NCBI GenBank assembly: GCA_025927595.1
Contig: JAICLD010000003.1
Location: 1-39,655, forward strand
Origin: Nocardioidaceae bacterium
Lineage (GTDB): Bacteria; Actinomycetota; Actinomycetes; Propionibacteriales; Nocardioidaceae
Length of the DNA: 39,655 bases
Reading direction: 5' to 3'
Position numbers and translations under genes: made by a program
Part shown: positions 34,201 to 39,655 of the stretch, piece by piece
How the letters are laid out: every line of letters starts with the position of its first letter
How positions within the stretch are numbered: the stretch's first letter is position 1
Notes under the pieces: generated by a model
What the model was told of the DNA's origin: nothing
The model's input: the letters and a program-made list of their open reading frames with translations, nothing else
Database searches by the model: none

Positions 34201-34659
34201 CCGCTGGGCGGCGTACGAGGCGAAGAGCGCGGCGAGCTTCTGGGCGACCGCGACCCGGCGGCTCGGCTCGGGTCGTCCGCCGAGCACGCCGAGGTGCCGG
34301 GAGAGCGTCGTGCACCACGGCTCGCCGCGGCATGCGTCGGTGACCTCGAGCAGCGCCCAGGTCAGCCGACGCTCGGACCACGGGTCGTCACGGGGGTCGA
34401 CGCCGGTGCCCGCGACGAGGGCCTCGGTGACGAGGCGGGCGGGGCTCGGGAAGAGCAGGTTCGCGCAGATGCCGTCACTGCCGAGGTGGCCGGTGCCCAG
34501 CCGAGCCGACAGCGTCTGGGTGACCCACCGCTCGACCCCCTTGGAGGGCACCGCGACGATCTCCGGCGTGAACGGGTCATCGGGGACGTCGGCGAGCAGC
34601 CGTCCCAGCCCCTGCACGAGCGCGTCCGCGCGCTCGGACCGGTGCAGCTGCAGCGTCAC
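31234..34659 (-). CDS. recC: exonuclease V subunit gamma, RecC
   Basis: A 1141-residue protein of the inactive-helicase RecC family. It opens TLQLHRSERADALVQGLGRLL, followed by VAVPSKGVERWVTQTLSARLG, both family signatures. GHLTICTMVPMRSVPHRVVVLLGLDDGVFPR and LVLLYSGADERTG mark the second half. RecC holds RecB and RecD together and, in E. coli, reads Chi. The helicase motifs are degenerate, as expected. The GTG at 34659 follows GGGAGGGA. A TAGGGT -10 box (34690-34695, minus strand) gives a leader of about 25-30 nt. It is first of the recC-recB-recD operon, with cupin upstream. Confidence 0.95.
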   Translation of the reverse strand: MTLQLHRSERADALVQGLGRLLADVPDDPFTPEIVAVPSKGVERWVTQTLSARLGTGHLGSDGICANLLFPSPARLVTEALVAGTGVDPRDDPWSERRLTWALLEVTDACRGEPWCTTLSRHLGVLGGRPEPSRRVAVAQKLAALFASYAAQRPAMLREWAAGRDADGAGGTLAGDLSWQAQLWRRVRAALGTPSPAERLTPACERLVREPEVLDLPARVSLFGPTRLTTEQLAVVRALAAHRDVHLWLPHPSDVLWRRVGALAATTVDRRPEAALEGPERSVPRREDPTAGSPRHPLLRSCGRDARELQVRLVATGTTDPATLDEHLPALTGTGRTLLAALQRDVREDRDPGPVELDPRDRSLQVHACHGRQRQVEVLREVVLGLLADDPSLELRDVVVMCPDIEAYAPLIHAAFEDLGEPLERPGTDVPHPGHRLRMRLADRSLRQTNPVLTVVARLLELADARLTASEVLDLAAMPPVRRRFGLDDDALELVGDWVRRSGVRWGLDREARVPYRLDGVAQNTWRAGLDRVLVGAAMDEEGLRTLGPALPLDDVDSGDVDLAGRLAELLDRLAATVAALSGDQPLAAWVDVLVTAVRDLTDVAPREEWQLVEARRQLSDALTAAGPRADRVPLRLGDVRALLADRLRGRPTRAGFRTGHLTICTMVPMRSVPHRVVVLLGLDDGVFPRSTRLDGDDVVGRTPLVGERDPRSEDRQLFLDAMLAAEESLVLLYSGADERTGAVRPPAVPLGELLDVVHRMLPRQEDRSRVVVRHPLQPFDPRAFSAGALGLPGPFSFDRASYAGARSMLAPRRPRPPFLGGPLAEPAPADLVTLPELVEFLEAPVRGFLRQRLDLTLLRELEEQPDAIAVELGPLERWGVGDRLLRSGLTGVGRAEAVRAERLRGDLPPGALGAAVLDPVADEVEVLVGRTSGLRAGPSAAVDVTVDLPGGPRVSGTVPGVRGDRVVRVEYSRLAAKHRVRAWVQLLALASGRPGPSWCAATVGRGPDGPAMSALAGPAPEVALELLETLVRLRAAGLREPLPLAPRSSCAYAEVRRRGGPPRAAEARAAQQWRTSRRDGGAFGEFDDPAHVRVWGEVPLRHLLGLGGPRPAEPYDDEPHRFGQLARQVFGPLLEHEAMH

Positions 34660-34689
34660 GCTTCCCTCCCGTGTCGGCCGGACGCCGCG

Positions 34690-34695
34690 ACCCTA
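34690..34695 (-). promoter_or_regulatory. -10 box TAGGGT of the recCBD operon
   Basis: On the minus strand TAGGGT lies 30 nt upstream of the recC GTG in the 107-bp gap after the cupin gene. It has the same hexamer and flank (TAGGGTCGC) as the promoter of the SDR gene at 7212. No clear -35 is seen. Confidence 0.45.
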
Positions 34696-34766
34696 TCCGC
34701 GACGACCGACAGGAACGGTGGGCCCGGTCGAGCGCGACCGGACCGGACGGGCGCGCCGGCCGCGGC

Positions 34767-35105
34767 TCAGGAGGGCAGCCGGTTGGCGACCGTGAGCAGC
34801 ACGGCGGAGTCCTCGAGCGCGGTGAGGTCGTGACGCTGCGGCGGGATGACCAGGTAGTCGCCCTCGCCGCCCTCCCAGCTCGTCTCCCCGGCGCGCAGGC
34901 GGACCCTTCCGGCCAGCACCAGCAGCGTGGCCTCGTCCGGGCTCTCGTGCTCGTCGAGGGCACGGCCCTCCGCCAGCGCGATCAGCGTCTGGCGCAACGG
35001 GTGCTCGTGGCCGCCGTGGACCGTCGCGGCGCTGCGGCCACTCGAGGCGTCGCGGGCCACCGCCAGGTGCTCCTGCACGAGCGAGGTCAGGGAGAGTCCC
35101 TCCAT
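34767..35105 (-). CDS. small cupin-domain protein
   Basis: A 112-residue single-domain cupin. HEHPLRQTLIALAEG and LDEHESPDEATLLVLAGRVRLRAG form the first cupin motif, and GEGDYLVIPPQRHDLTALEDSAVLL the second. The His/Glu positions that would bind a metal (HES, RHD) are partly kept. Function is unknown; such proteins can act as small sensors or isomerases. The ATG at 35105 has GAGAGGAA 9-12 nt upstream. It lies 55 bp downstream of marR on the same strand and may be co-transcribed with it, so it may belong to the amide module. Confidence 0.85.
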   Translation of the reverse strand: MEGLSLTSLVQEHLAVARDASSGRSAATVHGGHEHPLRQTLIALAEGRALDEHESPDEATLLVLAGRVRLRAGETSWEGGEGDYLVIPPQRHDLTALEDSAVLLTVANRLPS

Positions 35106-35160
35106 GGGTGCTGTTCCTCTCGTCCACGACGGGCGCCGGCGGCGCCGTACCGGGCCGACC

Positions 35161-35613
35161 CTACGCGGGCTCCCGGCTCCCCCGGCCGGCCGCCCGTTCC
35201 TCCTGCGGCCGCAGCAGCCCGTCGTAGCGCCGTCGCCACGCGGGGTCCGCGGCCAGAGCCTCCTCGTGGGCCTGCACGAGCGCCGAGAGCCGCGTGAGTC
35301 GCACCCGGCCCTGCCGGGACAGGTGCACGCTCACGCGACGGCCGTCGCGGTCGGACTGGCGTCGGTAGACGGCGCCGGTGTCGGTGAGCGCGTCCACCAC
35401 GCGGGTGAGGGTGGGCTGGGCGATCAGCAGGGAGGCCGCGAGCTCCCCCATCAGGTGCCCCTCGCCGTCGCCGAGGGTGCGCAGCACCCGCCACTGGTCG
35501 AGCGTGCAGCCGTCCTCGGCGAGCGCCCGGGACAGCCCCGCGGCGGCGTGCCGCTGCGCGACGGTCAGGCGTTCCACGAGCGAGGGCCCGATCTCCTCGT
35601 CCCGACCCACCAC
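35161..35613 (-). CDS. MarR-family transcriptional regulator
   Basis: A 150-residue winged-helix regulator. The HTH spans about 55-80 (MGELAASLLIAQPTLTRVVDALTDTG) and the wing is RRQSDRDGRRVSVHLSRQG, the standard MarR D-x-R-R pattern. MarR proteins bind palindromes as dimers and are released by small ligands. The GTG at 35613 has GAGGGAG upstream; a second GTG follows directly. It is divergent from the AmiC-like gene, 44 bp apart, and the two -10 boxes overlap. The 18-bp palindrome at 36757-36774 is the best candidate target, by position only. It probably controls amide uptake and hydrolysis. Confidence 0.92.
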   Translation of the reverse strand: MVGRDEEIGPSLVERLTVAQRHAAAGLSRALAEDGCTLDQWRVLRTLGDGEGHLMGELAASLLIAQPTLTRVVDALTDTGAVYRRQSDRDGRRVSVHLSRQGRVRLTRLSALVQAHEEALAADPAWRRRYDGLLRPQEERAAGRGSREPA

Positions 35614-35642
35614 TCATCTCCCTCGAACGCCGGTGAGCCGGG

Positions 35643-35650
35643 AGCATACT
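35643..35650. promoter_or_regulatory. overlapping divergent -10 boxes (AGCATACT)
   Basis: Read on the plus strand, CATACT (35645-35650) ends 7 nt before the GTG of the AmiC-like gene, fitting a leaderless start. On the minus strand the same bases give TATGCT (35648-35643), placing the marR start about 23 nt before its GTG. The two boxes share four bases, so both promoters cannot be open together. Confidence 0.5.
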
Positions 35651-35657
35651 CGGCGGC

Positions 35658-36743
35658 GTGAGGATCGAGGCGGTGCTGACCGACCCGCTCGAGGCGCAGC
35701 TGGCGTCCCCCCGTCCCGGTGGCCGGGGGCTCCGGGTGGGGCTGGCGGTGCCGCAGTCCGGTCCCCTCGGGATGATCGGCCCCTCCGCCGTCGACGCGGC
35801 GCTGCTCGCCGCGCACGAGGTCAACGTCGCCGGCGGCGTCCGAGGCGCGTACGTCGACCTGGTGCTCGTCGATGCCGGACGCGATCCCGCCACCGTGGCC
35901 GAGCAGGTGCGCCGGCTCTGCCTCGCGGGCGCGCTCGACGCCCTCGTCGGCTTCCACACCAGCGACGTGCACCGGGCGCTCGAGGCGACGGTGGGCGGCC
36001 GGACGCCGTACGTCTTCACCCCGCCGCACGAAGGCGGCCGACGACGCCCGGGCGTGCTCTGCCTCGGTGCCGACCCGACCCGGCAGCTGCGCGCGGCGGT
36101 CGGCTGGCTGGGCGCCGAGCACGGCCTGCGACGGTGGGCGCTGGTCGGCAACGACTACATCTGGCCGCGCAGCGTGCACCGCAGCGCCCGGCCGCTCGTG
36201 CGCGACGCCGGCGCCGAGGTGGTGCTGGAGCGGCTCGTCCCCCTCGGGGGCGTCGCGTCGCGCACCGACCGGCTCGTCGACGACCTGCGCGCCAGCCGGG
36301 CGGACGCGCTGCTGCTGAGCCTCGTCGGACGCGACCTGGTGACGTTCCACCGGGCGCTGCACGGCTCGGGGCTGGACCGTCTGCTGGTCCGGCTGTCCGG
36401 GGCGCTGGAGGAGAACGGGCTGCTCGCCGGGGACGGGGACCGCACCGGCACGCTGTACGCCTCGATGCCGTCCTTCGCCTCGATGACCGACGACCGGCAC
36501 CTGGGCCTCGTCGAGCGGCACGCGGCGCTGTTGGGGCCACGGGCGCCGGTGCTCGACACCTACGCCGAGGGCGTCTACGACGGGCTGAGGCTGGTCGCAC
36601 GGCTCGCCACCGAGGGCGCCTTGCGGCCGGACCGGCTGGTGGCCGCTGCCGCCGGCTCCCCCGACGTCGCCCACGCGCGCCGGGTGCACCTGGCCAGGGC
36701 CGACGGCCTCGCGCTGACCGTCGTGCCGGACATCGCGTCCTAG
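35658..36743 (+). CDS. AmiC/UrtA-like periplasmic-binding-fold protein, probably a cytoplasmic amide sensor
   Basis: A 361-residue type I periplasmic-binding-fold protein. LRVGLAVPQSGPLGMIGPSAVDAALLAAHEVNVAGGV is the usual opening of branched-chain amino acid/urea/amide binding proteins. GNDYIWPRSVHRSARPLVRDAGAEVVLERLVPLG closely follows Pseudomonas AmiC. There is no signal peptide or lipobox, and no ABC permease or ATPase genes nearby, so it is unlikely to serve a transporter. AmiC itself is a cytoplasmic amide sensor. The GTG at 35658 lies 7 nt after a CATACT box. It is divergent from marR and upstream of an amide permease and amidase. It could act through MarR; AmiR has no counterpart here. 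Confidence 0.87.
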   Translation: MRIEAVLTDPLEAQLASPRPGGRGLRVGLAVPQSGPLGMIGPSAVDAALLAAHEVNVAGGVRGAYVDLVLVDAGRDPATVAEQVRRLCLAGALDALVGFHTSDVHRALEATVGGRTPYVFTPPHEGGRRRPGVLCLGADPTRQLRAAVGWLGAEHGLRRWALVGNDYIWPRSVHRSARPLVRDAGAEVVLERLVPLGGVASRTDRLVDDLRASRADALLLSLVGRDLVTFHRALHGSGLDRLLVRLSGALEENGLLAGDGDRTGTLYASMPSFASMTDDRHLGLVERHAALLGPRAPVLDTYAEGVYDGLRLVARLATEGALRPDRLVAAAAGSPDVAHARRVHLARADGLALTVVPDIAS

Positions 36744-36756
36744 CACCGCGCGGCAG

Positions 36757-36774
36757 TACTTCCATGTGGAAGTA
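36757..36774. promoter_or_regulatory. 18-bp palindromic operator candidate over the permease promoter
   Basis: TACTTCCATGTGGAAGTA has perfect 8-bp arms around TG. It covers TTCCAT (36760-36765), which lies 17 bp upstream of the -10 box TACGCT (36783-36788), so a bound protein would block the -35 region. Arm length and spacing fit a dimeric MarR-type regulator, and such a gene lies 1.1 kb away. Confidence 0.7.
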
Positions 36775-36788
36775 GTTGGCCCTACGCT
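36760..36788 (+). promoter_or_regulatory. promoter of the permease-amidase operon
   Basis: TTCCAT and TACGCT are separated by 17 bp. Transcription would start near 36795, giving a leader of about 30 nt that ends in GAGGACCGC before the permease ATG. The -35 box is inside the palindrome. Confidence 0.5.
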
Positions 36789-36825
36789 TCCCCTCGTTCC
36801 GCCACAGCAAGGGATCGAGGACCGC

Positions 36826-38235
36826 ATGACCGAGTCACCCACGCACGACATCGAGCAGTACGGCTACCACCAGGAGCTGCACCGGTCGCTCTCCTTCGGC
36901 GACCTCCTCGTCTACGGCCTGGTGTTCATGGTGCCGATCGCACCGTTCGGGATCTTCGGCGGCGTGTTCCAGGGATCCGGCGGCATGGTCGCGCTGGCCT
37001 ACGCCATCGGCATGGTCGCGATGATGTTCACCGCGCTGTCCTACTCCCAGATGTCGCGGGCGTTCCCGATGGCGGGCTCGGTCTACACCTACGCCGGTCG
37101 CGGGATCGCGGCGCCGGTGGGCTTCCTGTCGGGCTGGATGATCCTCCTCGACTACGTCCTGGTGCCGGGGCTCCTGTACCTGATCGCCGGTGTCGCGATG
37201 AACACCCTGTTCTCCTCCATCCCGGTGTGGGCGTGGCTGGTCGGCTTCGTGGTGCTGAACACCGCGGTGAACTACGCGGGCATCGAGCTCACCGCCAAGG
37301 TCAACAAGGTGATGCTCGTGGCGGAGCTGATCGTGCTGGCGATCTTCATCGTGATCGGGATCGTCGCCCTGGCCCAGGGCAAGGGTCGTGGCTTCGACTT
37401 CACGCCGATCTACAACGGCGACACGTTCTCGCTGTCCCTGGTGTTCGGCGCCGTGTCGATCGCCGTGCTGTCGTTCCTGGGCTTCGACGGCATCTCGACG
37501 CTGGCCGAGGAGAACAAGGACTCCTCGAACGCCATCGGCAGGTCGATGGTGGCCGCACTGCTCCTGGCCGGGGTGCTGTTCATCGTGCAGACGTGGGTCG
37601 CGTCGCTCCTGGTGCCGCACCCGGGCCGGCTGATCAGCCAGGGCGACCCCGGCGGCACCGCGTTCTACGACGCCGCGGCCGTGGCGTCCGGTGCGTGGCT
37701 CGCCAAGGTCACGGCTCTGGCCACGGCCATCGCCTGGGGGTTCGCCAACTCGCTGGTCGCCCAGGCGGCGACGTCCCGGCTGCTCTACGCGATGGCCCGC
37801 GACCGCCAGCTGCCGTCCTTCCTCGCGAAGATCCATCGGACCAAGGGCGTCCCGGTGAACGCCACGCTGCTCGTCGCGGTGGTCTCGCTCGTGCTGGGGC
37901 TGTACTTCGACAGCCGCGACGACGGCATCTCGCTGCTGAGCACACTGGTCAACTTCGGCGCGCTGACGGCGTTCCTCGCGCTCCACGTCTCGGTGGTCGT
38001 CCACTTCGTCGTCCGGCAGGGCAGCAGCAGCTACGTCAAGCACCTCGTCGTACCCGTCATCGGCTTCGTGATCCTGGCGTACGTCCTGGTCAACGCCCAG
38101 CTCCAGGCCAAGTGGCTCGGCCTGATCTGGTTCGCGGCCGGCCTGCTCGTGCTCGCGATCCTCGTCGCGCTCGGCCGGCGGCCCGACCTCACGCTCGACG
38201 ACAGCGCCCCCACCAGCCACCAGGAGGCCCGATGA
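36826..38235 (+). CDS. APC-family amino acid/amide permease
   Basis: A 469-residue secondary transporter with about 12 membrane helices. SLSFGDLLVYGLVFMVPIAPFGIFGGVFQGSGG and LSYSQMSRAFPMAGSVYTYAGRGI are APC family features of helices 1-3. SFLGFDGISTLAEENKDSSNAIGRSM marks helix 6 and its loop. Substrates are amino acids, polyamines or related amides; the adjoining amidase suggests a short-chain amide or formamide-yielding compound. The ATG at 36826 has GAGG upstream; an in-frame ATG at 36766 lies within the palindrome and is rejected. Its stop overlaps the amidase start (ATGA), so the two are coupled. Confidence 0.92.
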   Translation: MTESPTHDIEQYGYHQELHRSLSFGDLLVYGLVFMVPIAPFGIFGGVFQGSGGMVALAYAIGMVAMMFTALSYSQMSRAFPMAGSVYTYAGRGIAAPVGFLSGWMILLDYVLVPGLLYLIAGVAMNTLFSSIPVWAWLVGFVVLNTAVNYAGIELTAKVNKVMLVAELIVLAIFIVIGIVALAQGKGRGFDFTPIYNGDTFSLSLVFGAVSIAVLSFLGFDGISTLAEENKDSSNAIGRSMVAALLLAGVLFIVQTWVASLLVPHPGRLISQGDPGGTAFYDAAAVASGAWLAKVTALATAIAWGFANSLVAQAATSRLLYAMARDRQLPSFLAKIHRTKGVPVNATLLVAVVSLVLGLYFDSRDDGISLLSTLVNFGALTAFLALHVSVVVHFVVRQGSSSYVKHLVVPVIGFVILAYVLVNAQLQAKWLGLIWFAAGLLVLAILVALGRRPDLTLDDSAPTSHQEAR

Positions 38236-39245
38236 CCGAGGTCCGCTCGCTGCACCCGGCGCCGGACCAGTACGCCTACGCCTTCGGCGGCCGCGAGCCA
38301 CTGCTGACCGTGGCCCCGGGCACGGTCGTCGAGCTGTCGACCGAGGACTGCTTCGCCGGCAACGTCCGTGGCGTCGACGACCTGCCGAGCCGGGTCTGCA
38401 CGTTCCCGTTCCTCAACCCGGTGACGGGGCCGATCGCGGTGGAGGGCGCCGAGGTCGGCGACACCCTCGCAGTGCACTTCGTCGAGATCGTGCCGTCCCG
38501 GGACTGGGCCGCCTCGAGCACGTTCCCGCACTTCGGGGCGCTGACCACGACGCACGCGACCGCGATGCTGCACCCGGCCCTGGAGGAGCGGGTGTGGATC
38601 TACGAGCTCGACGCCGCCACCGGCACCTGCCGGTTCCGGGCGCGCCGCTCCGACCTGACGGTGGAGCTGCCGATGGACCCGATGCACGGCACGGTCGGCG
38701 TCGCGCCCGCCGCCGGCGAGGTCACGATGAGCATCACGCCCGCCGCGCACGGCGGCAACATGGACACCCCCGAGATGCGCGCCGGCGTCACGGCGTACTT
38801 CCCGGTCAACGTCCCCGGCGGGATGCTGTCGATCGGAGACGGCCACGCCCGTCAGGGCGAGGGCGAGGTCTGCGGCACCGCCGTCGAGGCGGCGATGCAC
38901 ACCGTCGTCGTCGTCGACCTCGTAAAGGGTCAGGCGCCGGTCTCCCCGCGGATCGAGAGCGACGGGTTCCTGATGACGACCGGGTCCGCGCGGCCGCTCG
39001 AGGACGCCTACCGGATCAGCCAGCTGGACCTCGTCGGGTGGACCGGCTCGCTGCTCGGCCTCGAGGAGCTCGACGCCTACCAGCTGGTGAGCCAGGCGGG
39101 CCTCGCTCCCGCCGGCAACGTCGTGGACACCAACTACACGATGGTCGGCAAGCTGCCGAAGTCCGTCCTGGGCGAGGCCAAGGCGTACGACGGGCTGCAC
39201 GAGGTGCTCCGCGGCGTCGCCGCGGAGTACCTCGCCTCCCGCTGA
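38232..39245 (+). CDS. acetamidase/formamidase family amidohydrolase
   Basis: A 337-residue enzyme that hydrolyses short amides to ammonia and the carboxylate. Family features are FAGNVRGVDDLPSR near the N-terminus, NPVTGPIAVEGAEVGDTLAVHF, PHFGALT, PMHGTVGVAPAAGEV, PAAHGGNMDTPEM, YFPVNVPGGMLSIGDGHARQGEGEVCGTAVE and the late VDTNYTMVG. FGALT and GDGHA line the metal site in relatives. The ATG at 38232 overlaps the permease stop by four bases and has CAGGAGG upstream. With the permease it forms an uptake-and-hydrolysis pair under the palindromic operator. It is a nitrogen-scavenging enzyme by inference. Confidence 0.94.
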   Translation: MTEVRSLHPAPDQYAYAFGGREPLLTVAPGTVVELSTEDCFAGNVRGVDDLPSRVCTFPFLNPVTGPIAVEGAEVGDTLAVHFVEIVPSRDWAASSTFPHFGALTTTHATAMLHPALEERVWIYELDAATGTCRFRARRSDLTVELPMDPMHGTVGVAPAAGEVTMSITPAAHGGNMDTPEMRAGVTAYFPVNVPGGMLSIGDGHARQGEGEVCGTAVEAAMHTVVVVDLVKGQAPVSPRIESDGFLMTTGSARPLEDAYRISQLDLVGWTGSLLGLEELDAYQLVSQAGLAPAGNVVDTNYTMVGKLPKSVLGEAKAYDGLHEVLRGVAAEYLASR

Positions 39246-39266
39246 CCGCCCTCGGGTCCGTCCGGG

Positions 39267-39655
39267 TCAGCCGTCCGCGGGGTCGCTCGGGTCCGCGGGG
39301 TCGGTCGGGCCCGTGCTGTCGCCGGTCGCCCCGCCGTCGAGGACCGTCTCGACCGCCTCCAGCGCGTCGGACGCCGAGGCCAGGTCCGCCCGGACCCCCC
39401 GCATGAGGGACAGGGGTCCGGCCGCGCGCACCGCCAGGGCCTTCGCGACCGCCGACGACACGAGCGCGTCGGCCTCGTCGGCGGCCGTGCGGCCGGCGGT
39501 GACGTCGTGGTCGGTGACCGCGTCCAGGGCGGCCAGGTCCTCCGCGACCGTGGCGCGCAGCGCGGCGGCGCGGCGCAGGGCGCTGAGCACCTGGGCGTAG
39601 ACCTCGGGGTGCAGGCCGTGCAGGTCCTTGGTCACCGCCCGTAGGTCGAGCGTGC
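39267..39655 (-). CDS. hypothetical protein, start possibly outside the window (partial)
   Basis: The frame stays open from the TGA at 39267 to the right edge, so the start may be beyond the window; a GTG at 39635 would give 122 residues. The visible part is helical and Ala-rich (YAQVLSALRRAAALRATVAEDL, ADEADALVSSAVAKAL), rather like coiled coil, and ends in a Pro/Asp/Gly-rich tail (STGPTDPADPSDPADG). No membrane segment, signal or family motif is recognised. It is convergent with the amidase gene, 21 bp apart. Confidence 0.6.
   Translation of the reverse strand, partial: TLDLRAVTKDLHGLHPEVYAQVLSALRRAAALRATVAEDLAALDAVTDHDVTAGRTAADEADALVSSAVAKALAVRAAGPLSLMRGVRADLASASDALEAVETVLDGGATGDSTGPTDPADPSDPADG

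Noticed and set aside
36766-36825. N-terminal extension of the permease from the ATG at 36766
   Set aside because: It would start inside the palindrome, before the -10 box, and has no family similarity.
1-39655. tRNA or rRNA genes, IS elements, prophage or attachment sites
   Set aside because: I saw no cloverleaf, rRNA segment, transposase or integrase motif, or flanking direct repeats by eye; a tRNAscan-SE and ISfinder run would settle it.

Overview
The window is a stretch of chromosome from a very GC-rich actinobacterium. Nearly every codon ends in G or C, GTG starts are common, and -10 elements have the form TANNNT, often only 6-9 bases before the start codon. The gene families (PhoP-like two-component pair, DinB2-type polymerase, recC-recB-recD operon, WS/DGAT acyltransferase, ThrE exporter, c-di-AMP riboswitch ahead of an NlpC/P60 protein) suit a Nocardioidaceae-type organism. 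That placement is an inference; no rRNA or other marker is present. I see no IS element, prophage, integrase, tRNA or CRISPR array, so this reads as ordinary chromosome with a few unusual spots.

Layout. 1-4.5 kb: the C-terminal tail of an ArfB-like ribosome-rescue hydrolase, a small unknown ORF, and the large DEAH helicase HrpA (minus). 4.6-7.1 kb: a PhoP-like response regulator and its sensor kinase, preceded by a TCACAGG-N4-TCACAGG direct repeat, then a tiny membrane protein. 7.2-9.5 kb: an SDR oxidoreductase overlapping tail to tail with an unknown protein, then acylphosphatase. 9.5-16.8 kb (all minus): ThrE-type exporter, DinB2-like polymerase with isoleucine at the steric-gate position, a secreted zinc metalloprotease, a GH25 lysozyme and a membrane protein with a Ser/Thr/Pro-rich tail. 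The last three look like a cell-envelope group.

16.9-25.9 kb: a zinc alcohol dehydrogenase with a (Pro-Gly-Ala)5 microsatellite near its C-terminus, an array of 33-bp repeats in head-to-head orientation, a SWIM/SNF2 helicase, a WS/DGAT acyltransferase overlapping tail to tail with a siderophore-interacting flavoprotein, a YihY/BrkB membrane protein, and an NlpC/P60 hydrolase whose leader is a clear ydaO-type c-di-AMP riboswitch. 25.9-34.7 kb: the recC-recB-recD operon (minus) with overlapping stop and start codons.

34.8-39.2 kb: a cupin, a MarR regulator, a cytoplasmic AmiC-like ligand-binding protein, an APC permease and an acetamidase/formamidase. These look like a self-contained amide sensing, uptake and hydrolysis module. 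It has a divergent promoter with overlapping -10 boxes and an 18-bp palindrome covering the -35 box of the permease-amidase operon. The right edge holds the end of an unknown gene. The most interesting items are the amide module with its candidate operator, the riboswitch, the unusual DinB2 steric gate and the 33-bp repeat array.
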